In this document: positions 13,925 to 26,770 of the stretch, one piece after another | Position numbering within the stretch: position 1 is the first letter of the stretch | Layout of the letters: each line of letters begins with the position of its first letter | Assembly: GCF_000972845.2 (NCBI RefSeq) | Contig: NC_040022.1 | Span: 930,001-994,000 of the forward strand | Origin: Larimichthys crocea | Lineage: Eukaryota; Chordata; Actinopteri; Sciaenidae | Reading direction: 5' to 3' | DNA: 64,000 nt | Made by a program: the position numbers and the translations under genes | Notes under the pieces: model-generated | The model's input: only the letters and a program-made list of their open reading frames with translations | Told to the model about the DNA's origin: nothing | The model's database searches: none

Positions 13925-14200
13925 GTGATACTGCAGAGCTGGGAGGAGGACTTCTTTCTCCCTCTTCCTCTTTCATGTGTACGGCTCTGTGGAATCCATA
14001 GATAACACACAAGAGACACACACACACACACACACACACATGTTGTGATGTCATTTAAGCGAAGCGGCGGGTGTGTGCCAGCGTTGAGAATGTTTTCAGG
14101 TAAGTGCACTGCAAGTTCAAACGCTCACGCAGAAGAAGAGGAGAAGAAGAAGAAGAAGAAGAAGGAGGAGGAGGAGAGGGGATGGCGGTGGGGGGGGGAG
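13600..14200. repeat. Cluster of simple repeats and purine tracts
   Basis: A purine-rich block (13610-13800, with a GT then GA run at 13708-13745), a (CT)n run at 13893-13920, an (AC)n run at 14015-14040 and a GAA/GAG tract at 14132-14179. The long open frames read through this block on both strands are low-complexity artefacts. Confidence 0.9.
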
Positions 14201-14888
14201 CGGGGTGAGTTTGTTGCTATGCAACCAGACGGTGCTGTTTGAGAGCATCACCATCCACTCTGCAATGAGTTAATGCATGCCTGCGCGCACACGCACACAC
14301 TCATACACACACATGCATGCACCCACGCACATGCGGAAAGTGTAGGGCTCCGCACAGACAGGAACAAACACTCCTATGGCTGATACCCACCGAGTGTTCA
14401 GACACATCCAAATATTTGACGTGTATGTTCGCATCATGCTCGTGTCCCTCTCTCCCTCTCTCATACATATGCATATTTTTGCGTTCAGTGACTGGTTCAC
14501 TGATTGGTTATCACGGGTCTCTTCTGGAAGCAGTCAGAATAATTCTTTCCTTTCCTTGACGTGACAGAGTTTCCCTCCAGGGATCAGAGTGCAGAAAAAA
14601 TGACCGAAAGCGTATAGAAAATTCAGCGAGCGCGTCGTTCTGCTCTCCTGTGACCCACCAGGACAAACGTATGCATAGCTCTCATTATTCATTTCTATAT
14701 TAACCCCGGTGTCCCGTGGTGTTATCTCGCAGGCATAGCAATACATTGCATTTGCATGTTATAAAGAGTCTCATTGTCAGTGGGGAGATCATCTGAACAT
14801 CTTTCCCACATCAGCTCATACATCCACACCAGCACTGTGTAAAGTACATGAGCTGAGCTAACGTGCTAACATTGATACCAGCCACTGT

Positions 14889-15070
14889 TCTTTTTTTTTG
14901 GCCTTTTATGCCTTTATTGATAGACAGGAAGCAGGGGGCAGAGAGAGGGGGAGTGACACGCAGTAAATTAGCCGTCCGATGCAGGATTCGAACCGGGGCC
15001 AGCTGCAGCGAAGACTATAGCCTCCACACACGGGGCGGCCGCTTAACCAACAACGCTACCGACTGCCCCT
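14889..15070 (-). mobile_element. tRNA-derived SINE (- strand)
   Basis: On the - strand the head reads as a decayed tRNA. It begins GGGGCAGTCGGTAGCG, has a stretch resembling an A box (TAGCGTTGTTGG), and about 40 bases later the exact pol III B box GGTTCGAATCC. The body that follows has the CTGCCCCCTGCTTCCTGTC and ATCAATAAAGGCATAAAAGG landmarks typical of a fish tRNA-derived SINE, ending in an A-rich tail (the T run at 14891-14899 on the + strand). It is an insertion and not a working tRNA gene, because the cloverleaf does not close. Confidence 0.8.
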
Positions 15071-18000
15071 CCAGCCGCTGTTTTACCCATGTCATGGTAT
15101 TTATTCATATGTTTTTATGATTTTTGTTTGAATAACGCACAAGCTACAAGCTGCAAATTTAGGTTTGATGTGTTTCTGTGTCCACTTCCTGTGCTGGACT
15201 TTTTATATGAAGACAATAATCAGATACCGAGTACAACTGTGTCACGTACCGCAGGTTTACAAACGCTAACTTGAGGCTGGAAACGAATGTTTTGCTGCCC
15301 CCTCCGGGTGAAAGTTTCAAGCCTGATAGGTGTGTTGAGACCTGTGCTCTCTTACACCTGTAACCACGCCCCGCGGTGATGTCACAGTGCCCCCCCTGTC
15401 CATGGCTGTACCGAAAATGGACTGTTAAAGCACTAAATGTCAGCAAAAGACACGATTTTCAGGGTTACTCTTTAAGCGCTGTGATATTTTATGACAACAT
15501 CCATATTTTGACAGTCCTCTCACTAATAAATCTACTAAGATAAACTAATCTTCAGTGTGTTATGTTTCTCAATAAAAGATCTATCATCTGTCAGGAAAAA
15601 AAGCTGTTTAAAAAACATAAAAATAATGAAAAGCAGACATAATGAAAAAAATGTTATTGGTCTTTTTAAGCCTGCCAGATACTGGGGTCCTTGAAAAGGT
15701 TATAGCAACACACTGAGTGAAGCATTAAAGTTAAACGCTCTGGACTGACAAATTACTTTTTACTTGCCATTTTTCGGTAATGGTAAAAACTACCTCACTG
15801 TGGAGGGAGGATGGAAAACAATCCTACTCCGTTCTGACTAAGGCACGAGGCATTAGGCTGACCATAAAAAGGAAGGAATCAGCTATCACAACACCACATC
15901 AAAGACTACAGTAATGCTAATATTTTCTTTAGTCTCATGACTCCATAAGCTTCGATTAATTGAGCTGAGTCATTAGGTGAAACTTTGAGACTTTCAAGTC
16001 AGACATCTGAAAGCCTGGCTGTTTATGTTTATTTTTATATTATATATATATATATATATCGCAGTTATGGACGAAGAGTGATGGATGAATGTGGTAAAAA
16101 ATCCCAGATATCCTGTCTGTAATCTGTGTCGTGTCGAGGGGGTATTTGTAGACAATGACAATGAAGGGACAACAGATAAGTGAGTCATCATTTCCATTTA
16201 ATCTCTTCTGTAATTTGCTGAGCAGCGCTGTTTGATGCCAGCTACCATGCCGAGCGTTATTTTCCAGCTCTGGATCTGGCAGTGTTGCTTCTAAAGCACT
16301 TGTTCTTTGCTGTGTGCATCTGGTGATTATGATCAGCTCAGATTTTTTCTTTCCCATCCTTCACTATTCATTAATAATCCTATTCACTTCATCTCTTTCC
16401 CTACAGTGTTTGGCCTCGTCTTCCAACCTCACCCCCTTCACCCTACACCCCTCACCCAACCCTCCAGTGCTGGTCTTCAAAGGAGCAGGCAGAAGTCTAC
16501 AGCATCTCTGCAGCTCTTGAAATATGGATTTTATTGCCTGTGGGACCCTGCCTACTGCTCTGTACATCTCTAACACAAAAATACACACAGTGATACAGCT
16601 GTATGTGTTGCTGTGTGCGCGGTTTCACTTACACACACAGTCTCAGAATGTAACATTCACAAAGACGTAACATCTTTCATTTCTCCCCTTTTGCAATAAA
16701 GTTTGTACTCTTGCAGTGGTTCAGTGTTATGAGCTGCTGATCAGTGAGCAACCTTTACTAATATCTTTCTCAGCTCCTCCACACTTCTCTATATGGTCTC
16801 TTACCCATCACTGTCCTTGAGATACAAACCAGACTACAGCAGGGATATTCAGCTTTCTTTGCCAGGGGGTAGGTAATGAACATCAATAATAGTTATCTGA
16901 TTAAATGAATAAACATAAGGATCATTGATGTGGCAGGATAAGACCACTTCAAAGTCCTGTAGTCTTTTCTTGCGGGAACGCGGCACTGAAGCTGGAAAGT
17001 TTTTGACTGGCAATGGCGCCAGATATTAGTAACAGCAGTCGTCATTTGGCAAATTAAACACAGTTAGGTGGCAAGAAAAAAAAAAAAAAGTTGTTTGTTG
17101 ACGTCACTCTTCTTGACCAAGAGTCAAATATGTAGCCGATCCCCCGCATGAGGAGTAAACACAAGACGAAATCGATAGCACAAATTCAAGCAAAGTCAAA
17201 GTGGAAGACAGCAAGCGAGCGAGATGGATGCAGCTCGTCTTTTTGGAGAGGGAATACTCTTAGTTCTAGTTTTCAAACAGAGGAAGGCTCCATTTTGTTT
17301 TAATTAGCCAAACATGATTCAGAAATTCGCAGATTTGAAGTCACAGAGGGGAAATAAAACACAGAATATGATTTGCAGCAGAGATTATTTGGTGAATAAC
17401 AAATAATAACAACAAAATCCTAATGGGAAATGTGTTCACGCTCTTTACTTTTCCTTTGTCTACATCTGTTTGTCTCTCCGCCTTGTTCCTGTTACTTCAG
17501 AATCCATTTGACCCGAGTTACAGTAAATATGAGCTGGATCACGAAAACATGTCCAGTACTTCTCAGTCCATCGGTTTATAATGGAAGAGATAATCTTACC
17601 ACAGAGAAGCTTTTTGGGAAAATGGGCCAGTATAACTCCATTGTAACTGTGCTGTATTGGAAACAACCCTCATGGGAGGGCTCTCCATCGCTCTCAGTCT
17701 CTCTCATTTTCAGCCACTCACTGTTTCCTTCCAGTCTTGCTCTTTCACCCGCTCATTCAAGCTCTTTCTTTCAATTCCCATCATCCCTTCTTTCATTATT
17801 GATTAGCTCAAAACAACCTCTCAGATCCCAAAGAGTTGTCCTGCTCGAGCTGAGTATGAGTGTGCATTTGTGTATGAGCGTTCGCTGCAGCCAAGTGGGA
17901 CTTTGGGATCCACTTTACTACATTGACATCAGCAGTTGCCGGGTGTGTTCATAACTATGGTGACCCTGTTGTCTGGGCGACGGCCATTATGTTGTCACGG

Positions 18001-18349
18001 AAGCACTCAGGCTAATGGAGGAGCCATATAAATGATGATGCTCGGTCCCTGCACCCTTTTTCCTCTCTTTTCTTCTCCTCACACACACAAATACAGACAT
18101 GCATACATTACTAATGGGCTTCCATAATAAATGGATTCTTCATTCCTCAGACGCCAGTCATAAATCGATGGCACTTTTACCTGACCTGCTTTCTTTTACT
18201 CGTATGCTGACACACCCGGACAAAATCGTGCAGACGGAGACACGGAGGCTCGTTTACCTGAGTCATATCGTCGATTGATTAAAGTTTTAATGAGGGCAGT
18301 TATTCAAAAAAGATGCAGATGTCTGCCGCTTTAATAGACATGATCTGCA

Positions 18350-18524
18350 ACACACACACACACACACGCACACGCAAAAGCAAACATGCAGTACACGGAG
18401 CAGATGGAAATCATTACCAGTCATATCATGATTTTCGCTCTGTCAGTGAAATGCTACAAGGGATGCATGCTAACAAGCCAACCGCTAACAGTAAAGAGCA
18501 ACTGTGTTTGTATGTTCAGAGCCA

Positions 18525-18571
<47 letters not shown>

Positions 18572-18677
18572 TGAAGAGCACTGGTCAGCTGGTCTTAGAA
18601 ATAATCTGGGGCTTTTACTTAAAGGTAGATGGACAGAGGATGGGTAAATGGACTTAGACAGCAAGTACTGCCTGCTT

Positions 18678-18716
<39 letters not shown>
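18350..18716. repeat. Three CA/GT microsatellites
   Basis: (CA)n at about 18350-18374, (TG)21 at 18526-18567 and (GT)18 at 18681-18716. The first is inverted relative to the other two. Confidence 0.92.
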
Positions 18717-18719
<3 letters not shown>

Positions 18720-19080
18720 AACCCAGGTAAAATCCTCAACAAATATATGCGTTATCCATGATCTCCCAGAGGTTATGTGAATTGGATTCTATCGCCTCAT
18801 CAGATACAGCACCTCAGGACAGAGGCATAATTGCAGAACTGGATGGTCGGTCATGGGTTCAAATATGTGCACTGACAATACAGCAATCTATTAAATTTCA
18901 TTTCTAACTTTGTCTGACCTCAGTTAAAAAAAGAAAAAGTTAAAAAGGGTTAGGGTTGCACACCCACTTCACACAGCTAATGAAACGTGTGCAGAGGTTT
19001 GCAGGATTTAAACTTTCAAGTGCACCTTTTTCTTTTCTTTACACGACTACATTTGTCCTGTTTCAGATATGCAAACAAGT

Positions 19081-19161
19081 AAATCCTTTTACATTTTTAG
19101 ACAAGGAGAGACCTCCTGAGAAAATCCTTTTACATTTTTAGACAAGGAGAGACCTCCTGAG
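19081..19161 (+). repeat. Perfect 40-bp tandem duplication
   Basis: The unit runs from AAATCCTTTTACATTTTTAG through ACAAGGAGAGACCTCCTGAG. It occurs at 19081-19120 and again at 19122-19161, separated by one extra A. The identity indicates a recent duplication or an assembly artefact. Confidence 0.95.
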
Positions 19162-19184
19162 AGCATGTGTCCTGTTCTCATTTG

Positions 19185-19445
19185 AAAGACCAGGGTGTAG
19201 GATCTAGTGTCATATAGCGTGAAGGAGAAACTATGGTAGCTGCGAAAAATGCTAAAGATCCTACCAAGAGCCAGTGTTTACTTTTTCCTATCCAGGCTAC
19301 TAGAAAAACATGACATGGAAGACGAACCTGTGTAAATATAAAAGGCTCGTGCTAAAGTAACAAAATTCTTATTTTCAGGTGATTATAAACAAATGAAAAC
19401 ATTAGTTTTTTTAGTCCATTTCTGCCAGATTCTGTATAAAATAAA
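19185..19445 (+). repeat. Percomorph dispersed repeat (GGTGTAGGATCTAG family)
   Basis: Starts CCAGGGTGTAGGATCTAGTG and continues with AGAGCCAGTGTTTACTTTTT, GGCTACTAGAAAAACATG, AAATATAAAAGGCTC and ATTTTCAGGTGATTATAAAC. I recognise these landmarks from an abundant percomorph interspersed repeat. A short inverted fragment of the same family is at about 22815-22885. Confidence 0.6.
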
Positions 19446-22089
19446 CATTTATTTAATGTTGCTCCTCTCCATAACAGCAGCTCTTCAGCTGCATTCCAGC
19501 ATGGCCATTTGAAAAACTTGGAACGGCCATACACTTTGCTGCAAACTATTCCGTTTCCAGCATACATCTGTCTTAAGAATCATGAGTCGAGCAAAACGCT
19601 GCCTTTGGCTGACCAAAAGTCTACTAAATTATCGTACAAGCTTTTCTCCAGATCTCTTTCATTTCAGGAGAAGCTTACAGAACCCCTTACTGTGAAACCG
19701 ACGCAGCACTTAACTGCTTACTGATTGAGTCTTTGACCGTGTGTAACCTGGCCAACCCTCTGCAACTTCTCACCCCAGGCTGTTACTGTAAATAAGAACG
19801 GACCCTAAAACAGTTTGCCTGGTTAACTGAAGGTTAAAAATCCTGCGCGAGCTTCCAAGTCCCAGAGCAGAGTCGAGATATGGGAGGAACGAAGAAATTA
19901 CACAACGAAAAGTGCTCCAGGCTTCATCATTTCCCATTAAGTTTAAATTATGTTCAGATCAGGTGACTGGGGAAGCACCTGAAGTCATTTGGAAGCACTC
20001 ACGTGTTCATTTAGCTGTGTGTTTTGTGGAATTATTTCGGGAGCATCATTAGTGTTCACACTGTAGAGTGCACCAGGTACCGTGAAATGTTCTTGTAGTC
20101 CTCAGTTGTTGGAGAACCAGCACAGAACATGGCCAACAGATGGGAACTGAAGGAATCATTTGGCTTCCTCCATCTGTGCAGATATAGGAAAACAGTGAAA
20201 GATGATCATTCACGCCTTTTAGCCAACTGTGCATTTTCTAAATCTGCTTGCGTTTAGGGTCAGAGCCCAACGGCAGGGAAATATGGTTTTATTTTCTTAC
20301 TGCTCAGGCATGCAGCTTTGTTATCCTTCAACTAGGTGACTTTTATGTCAGTATGCAGCGGGCTTAAACACAGTTCTAGGATTTATAGCATCACTGTGGA
20401 GCCTAGACTCAAATAATCAGGCTCAATGAATAGTAATTTCCGAGATCTGTCATTTGTTATGTCTAGCAATTTTCTTCTTAGATGCTTTTCTATTATTCTC
20501 CTCAGTGTGCTTATCAGCTCTTTAGTCAGAGAGCATTTTTCCTCCATCTAGTACAAAATGAATTTTGTTCTTCTACACTAGAATACAACATACATCTTTT
20601 GAAACTGGCAGTTATTGAGAAATGATATTCAACCACGTGTCAAATTAAGATGTATAACTGTAATTAAATAGTAAAAAAAAAAACTCTCTAATTAGAAGCT
20701 TGAGTTTTGTGGATTACGCCTGTAACAACACCCAAATGTGATGTCACACTGAAGTACACGTCTACATCACGCCGGAGGTCAAACCGCCGGAGGCCACAAA
20801 AGCAAGATTTTCAGCTCGTGTTAAATTCCTTGTTAATTACTTCCAGGTTAATCCTTTTTCCTCTGGTGTATTCCTCATGTTGACAACTCTACCAGGTGTA
20901 TCTCTGTTCAATCAGCAATTCAGCTGTGTTTCCTAAATTGCCAGGTGTTGGAGCAGATGTGGGAGATTAGCAGACAGAAATATACAAGTAGATCACAGCA
21001 CCTCTGGCCTTCCCCGCGCTACCTCCTATTGGCAAATAATGCTCTGAAATTACAGTGGAGGCTTTCTGCATGTGTGCACCGTCACTAAACTGTCCTGGTC
21101 TGCCCATGTATCCTGAAGTTATGGCTGCATTCTGATAATGACTGAACTAACTCGAAGTTAAGCACTAAGTTAAATGAGCCCAGAAACCAGCTGGTGCATG
21201 ATGACCCAAATAAAAAAAAAAAAACGTGTTTTATCTTGTTGATACAGCAAAGTCAGATTACATGTGATGAAACTGCACGCAGCAGTGCAACTATAATTTG
21301 TTATTGTCCAACAACGTAACTTTTACAGATTAAAAAAATAGTTTGTCAGTGATTGCTAAAGGTTATTATAGCAACATGACTAGTGTGCAGATGTAATGTT
21401 ATTGACGTGACAGTCTATATGTGATTGTGTTTCATGTTGTGGGCGTTTAGCTGACTTACAGAGCAGCTTTCACTTTTATTTTGCAATTATAAATCGACCA
21501 CCATTATAAGAAATCAACAGTATAACTGGTATAGCTCAGACGACTGAGAGCCATGTCGAGTAGATGTACAAAGTGACCCCGAATGAACAAGTAGCAGTAG
21601 TGGTTAAACAAATCTGCTCCTATCCGACAGGCTGGAAAATATAAAAATCTCTTCCTGATAGCTTTTTTTTTTTCAGTGCCAACAGTCATGACTTATTGCT
21701 CCACCACTGGGGAGCTCAGTAGACCAGGCTGACCTTAAAGACTCACTGTGGTGATGAATATCTAAATAGCTTCCCCTCCGAGTTCTTCAAATCCATCTCA
21801 TCAACTGCTTTATTTTCTCCTCTTCCCGCCAATCGCTCGCTCCTTTATAGCAGCTATTTTCCCCCCACACAAATAGCTTCCTCTTTGTTTTTTTGCCCTG
21901 GTAACTTTCCCCTTGTACCACCTTGTTCCCTCCCCCTCTCCTTGCTCTCTCCATCTCCTCCTCGGTGAAGGACAGCAGAGGTTACAGAGGAGTGTGTGTC
22001 AGCCTGCGGGCAGAACAGAGAAGTGGAGACTGAGGTTGATGCTGCCCGGAAATTTAGGTTCGTCTCTGAGCGGAAGTGTGGTCATGGAC

Positions 22090-22267
22090 AGCTTAATAGC
22101 TGATTTCACTGTCAAATGAATGCATTTGTGGCAGAGCGAGGCAGCCTTGTAGCTTGAAAATTGACACGTTTTATCCACTCACAAAGCAATCATGACAGCA
22201 GATGGATTTCCTGTTTAGAAACAATCACGGATGCACACAGCAGTGGTAGAGTACTCATTACCACAAC
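22090..22267 (+). repeat. Direct repeat flanking the Tc1 relic, left copy
   Basis: Diverged copy of 23930-24110. Shared landmarks are GAAAATTGRCA, TTTTATCCACTC, GCAGATG, ACAATCAYGGATGCACACAGCAG and TGGTARA. The two copies are about 1.84 kb apart and bracket the Tc1-like relic. The family is not known to me. Confidence 0.7.
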
Positions 22268-22587
22268 ATCAGGCTAGCATATGGATAGATATTTGCTGGA
22301 AACCAGGAAGAATATATAGTTGAGCTGTATTCATACACCACACTCTAACATTATACATATTCCAGGGAGAAATGGCAGCTAGTTGGATTCTGCAATGGAT
22401 TCTGTCCCTATTACCATGTTGCTTCACTGTCTCAAGAAAACGCCCAGCCACTAATGATTTATCATCATGATCATGAATAGAAAACGTGTGTTGTTCACAG
22501 ATGTGGGCTTTTGTTTTCCCAAATTATTACATGGGTATTTTAACAGGTATACTGTGTATTTAGTGTCACTACTCATTTAACTGACTT

Positions 22588-23400
22588 AAAGGTACCGGTC
22601 AAACGGCCCCACCTTCTCATTCAGTGTTTTTTCTTTATTTTTTTAGAACATAATACACTTTAGATTAACAATGAATACATCACATTATTATTACTTCCAG
22701 AATAAGGCAGACGTTACATATAAAACACGCCTAATTATGTTTTCCTTACTGAATAATCACCTGAAAAGAAGAATTGTTATGTTTTTGTTAGAATGAGAAT
22801 AGAGTGTTTTATATCTACAGATGTTGCTCCTCCACCATGCTGAACACCATGTTTCTACAGTAGCCCACAACGGATAACATATTTTTAAGTATCTGATTCT
22901 TCAAAGTAGCTTGATGACAACTTTCCAAAACCCTTGGCATTCTCTCAATCGGATTCGTGAGGTAGTCACCTGGAATGATTCCAGCAGTCCTGAAGGAGTT
23001 CCCATATACATATGCTGAGCACTCGTTGGCTGCTTTTCCTTCACTCTGCAGTTCAATTCAGCCCAAATAATTTCAGTTTGGTCCAAGTCTGGTGATTGTG
23101 GAGGCCGGATCACCTGATGCAGCACTCCATCACTCTCCTTATTGGTCTAAAAGTCCTTACATAGCCTGGAGGTGCTGTTTGGGTCATTGTCATATAGAAA
23201 ACAAAACAAATGATGGACCCACTAAAACATTCGCACATCATCATACCTCCTCTTCCATGCTTCACAGTGGGAACCACACATGCAGATACTATCCATTCAC
23301 CTTCTTTGCATCTCACAAAGAGACACAACTTTGAAAAGTGGATTTGGTTCAAGCAATTTGCCTCTTCTCGTCTCTCTCCGTAGTGTTTTCTTTGTAGCAA
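22588..23400 (-). mobile_element. Tc1/mariner-like transposon relic
   Basis: Broken transposase on the - strand. The frame at 23400-23110 carries SACVVPTVKHGRGGMMM, close to the SACVVPTVKHGGGG segment of fish Tc1 transposases. The overlapping frame at 23125-22901 carries RPPQSPDLDQTEIIWAEL, the PPQSPDLNPIE(x)xWDEL block containing part of the DDE active site, then KEKQPTSAQHM. Frameshifts separate the pieces, and the N-terminal DNA-binding part is missing or too decayed to recognise. The 22588-22700 end begins AAAGGTACCGGTCAAACGG, then CACCTTCTCATTCAGTG, which matches the end sequence of this element class. A fragment of another repeat is inserted at about 22815-22885. The element is inactive. 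Confidence 0.8.
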
Positions 23401-23929
23401 TTATGTGAAAAAAACAAACAGATTTGACAACTCGATCATGGGCATCGGGGTTTCATGGGTATATTCCATCATCTCTGTAATCCAGAGCATCCCAGCTCTT
23501 GTCAGTCATTTCCTGATGTAAGGTGGCAAATTCAGGCCAGACTTTGGTTCTCATCCTTAATCAACAAGTCCAGAGAACATTTGTTTAATATTGCACAACA
23601 CTTTTTTGCAAAACTTTAGATTATCTCATGCAAGATTAGGTTCCTTGTTTTCCCAGAAACCCCATGGGATTCTGCTGTTGGAACAACACTGTACTGTAAG
23701 CAGATCTTGTTTCCTTCTTCAAAAGCTGTTCAATCTGTGTAGAATATGACTCCATACAGGTCTCTTCAGTGAACACAACTTGCAGAAACAATATCCTATA
23801 AAGCAAACATAGTCGCTCCGGCCCTTAGTAAGTCTGTCGACTTTAATGTGCATCGTTTTAGCTAAAGGAGCCACATTCACAAACAGTTAGGCCCCTCTCT
23901 TGCCAGCAGTGTAGCCACCAAGCCCTTAA

Positions 23930-24110
23930 TAATTGATCTTACTGTCAACCTAATGCACTTATGGCAAAGTAGGGAAGCACTGTGGTTGGAAAATTGGCAG
24001 CTTTTATCCACTCGTGAAGCATTTAGAACTGCAGATGACTTTAGCTTCCTTCAGACAATCATGGATGCACACAGCAGAGTGGTAAAACTCTAATGGGCAC
24101 AATGTTCATA
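23930..24110 (+). repeat. Direct repeat flanking the Tc1 relic, right copy
   Basis: Second, more diverged copy of the 22090-22267 segment, same orientation. Sequence between the Tc1 remnant and this copy (23400-23930) is unclassified. Confidence 0.65.
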
Positions 24111-24189
24111 TAGAACTTTAAGTAGCATCTTTAGAAATAAAGTTGCAAATAAAGTTTACACTTTACACAGTTCTGATATGGATTAAACA

Positions 24190-24400
24190 AACCTGTTAAT
24201 AAGGGAGCTCTAGTAGGCAGATTTTGTTACAAAGCCAGACCAGCCCTGTTTCCAGTCTTTATGCTAAGCTAAGCTATCTTCCTGCTGGCTTTATATTTAG
24301 TGGGCAGATGTTTCAGTGGCAATGAATCCTCCCATCCAACTGTCAGCAAGGGAAGCAACTAAGTGTGTTCTCCAAAATGTCCCAAAAAATTCCTTTAAGG
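24190..24400 (+). repeat. Percomorph dispersed repeat (TATGCTAAGC family), copy
   Basis: Contains CTGTTTCCAGTCTTTATGC followed by TAAGCTAAGCTATCTTCCTG, the diagnostic core of the family found at 470-880, then TTTCAGTGGCAATGAATCCT. Confidence 0.75.
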
Positions 24401-26339
24401 CTAAACTTGTTGACTTGAGTGTGATTGAAGTCTGTTCTTTAGTGGAAAACCTGCTCTAATGTTCATAACAGTCAGAAGAAGCCTTTGGCCTAAACAAACC
24501 AGCCTGATTCTAGACAGATGGGCCCTTAAGAGCCAAGAGGACTCGGAGACTGAGGCAGAGAGACGTTCGGGGAGAGCGAGAAAGTGGGGAGGCAGCATTG
24601 GAGGAGGAGGAGGAGGAGATGAGCAGTTTAAAAATATGATGTGGAGTTTTGGTGCCTCTCCCAGAGGGAATAAAAGATTCAAACTGGGCCAAAGACGGAC
24701 CACACACACACACACCTACATGCATGCACCACACAGACACATGCGGACATACACACACACACCAAACTGTAGAATTCAGCCAGACAAGAAAGCGGTCCAG
24801 GTTAGACAGACAAGAAGAGGATTCAAGAAGCTTCTGCAGACAGTTTAGCCACAGACAGAGACAGAGAGGCTCGTCTGAGACAGCCAGAGGAACAGCTCAT
24901 TAAACCCAATGTGAAGGGTTGCAACAGACAGTTTTTTTTGGTTAGACAGGCTGAATGTACCAGCTGTCGTAGGTATGATTACACAAGTAGATGAACGGCT
25001 GGTGTGGAATTAATAGACAGCTTTAATAAAAGGAACAATGCAACACAATCTGCCTTGTTAGTTAGTAGGTAGGTAGGTAGGTGAAAGTATCTTCTGAGAG
25101 GCAGCACGTTGGTATCCGTAGCGACAAAATGCTCTGGAAATATTTCTTCTAATCCTCTCAAACCAAATCCATCTCCTCGCTCTTCCTCTCGTTGCTTCTA
25201 GGGCTGCACCTAACTTTGTAATACATGACAGTGTGACAGTGAGCCAAGCACGCACAATGCCAGCTCCCTGAAACTAAAGCAGCTAAATGTCATTCAGCCA
25301 TCATTTATTTTATCATCGTCGCCTGCGCCATGCTCTTCCTATTGTGACATGTCATATGGGCTTGTGAGAGCAAAAGCAGACCTCCTGAGAGGATGTGTCA
25401 TCGAGAGTGGAGTTTTTTTTTTCCAATAATCAAAACTGTCGATTACTCTTCTGTCAGTTTATGATTGACTAATACTTCACGAAGCACGCTGTCCATACAT
25501 GCAATTTCTTCTTCGTAGATTTATATTCCTCCCGTCGTCCCCTTATCACCCACATTTGTGTCTCCTCCTCCTGTGCATGAGCCCGGGCAGCAGGTGAAGT
25601 GTCAGAGCCTCCCTCTTAGGAGCGAAACCAGTGAACCAGCGGTCACGGCCCATTAGTCGCACACAGTTTAAGACATTAACCTCCATCAGCATCTCTCACT
25701 TCTGTGAGTCCATTCTGCGTGCGTGCACTCATTTAAAAAATCTGATAAATTATGACTCGCTGGATTGTGGCTGCCATACATAATATTTTGTGACAGTTTG
25801 TTAGCGATCTGTATTAGGGGTTTGTGCATGTGTGTTGGGGCTGAAATGGGAGAGCAATCTTTCTCGGTATACCTCTCTCATCTCTACCTGTCATTCTGTT
25901 CCCCTCTGGATTCTGGATGAATCACACACTCACCTGTGAAGGGCACTTCAGTGAGGCATTGGGGTGCTGCAGCCTCTAGGTGTGAGATCATTTTGTGCTC
26001 TGTGACATAAAAAAAATCAGCAATAAGAAACACATGCATACATAGTGTGACTTTCAATCACGAAGCGAGCTGGGAAAGGCACTCAGGTGGAGAAGTGTGT
26101 TCTCATGTGTTCAGTAAAAAATACATCTAAGTTGTGTGGTGCAACGTGACTTGTGGGATTATGGAAATGCGTGCGTGCAAGTTGTGTAGAACACTTTAAT
26201 GAAATGTGTAGGAGTTTTTCCAGGTAAAACAGTTCTGAAAAAAAAACAACATCCCATATGGCCAGATGACCCCTTTGGACTGGACACACTACAGCGACTC
26301 TAAATGGGCCGCCAGTCGTGAGGCTGTCTGACTCTAAAT

Positions 26340-26770
26340 CAGGCATTTGGCAGGGAGGAAGGAGGACTAGGGAGATGGAGGAGGAACAAAAGGGGGTCAG
26401 GAAAAAAAAAGGGAGATGAGGAGAGAGAGAGGGACAGAGACATGGCAGGTGAATGAGCAGATGTTGAAGAAGAATGTTACATGTCAAATGAGGAGAACGA
26501 CATGGAGCCAATATTGAGGAGGAGGGATAAAAGAAGAGGAAAATAGGCAGGGGCATTGGGGAGGAAGAGGCGGGAGGTGCTGGAAAGAGGAGACAAAGCA
26601 ATGGGGAGATGATTGAAGATGAAATCGGGACACAGGGATTGAAAGAGATGGAGAAATAAATAAAAAAAGAGACACAAAATTGGCGAGTGGCAAGGAAGGA
26701 GGGCCAGCAAAGCGGTGGGGTGTTGAGAAGAAGGGATGGGAAGAGGAAGAAGAAGAAGAGGGATCCAGTA
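26340..26770 (+). repeat. Long polypurine tract
   Basis: About 430 bases dominated by G and A on the + strand (runs such as GGAGGAAGGAGGACTAGGGAG and AAGAGGAAGAAGAAGAAGAG). The 172-codon - strand frame through it is a pyrimidine-strand artefact rich in Ser, Pro and Leu. Confidence 0.85.

Noticed and set aside
13287..14054. 255-codon open frame on the - strand
   Set aside because: Runs through CT, CA and GA repeats (Ser/Leu and Arg/Glu runs). It is a low-complexity artefact.
14213..14225. GTTGCTATGCAAC, X-box-like palindrome
   Set aside because: Departs from the consensus at two constrained positions and no gene start is nearby.
14980..15060. Functional tRNA gene
   Set aside because: It has a B box but no closed cloverleaf, and it is joined to a SINE body, so it is a retroposon head.
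17430..17954. 174-codon open frame on the + strand
   Set aside because: Ser/Leu-rich from pyrimidine-rich DNA, no recognisable domain and no splice-consistent neighbours.
26083..26601. 172-codon open frame on the - strand
   Set aside because: Lies on the pyrimidine strand of the polypurine block; composition alone keeps it open.
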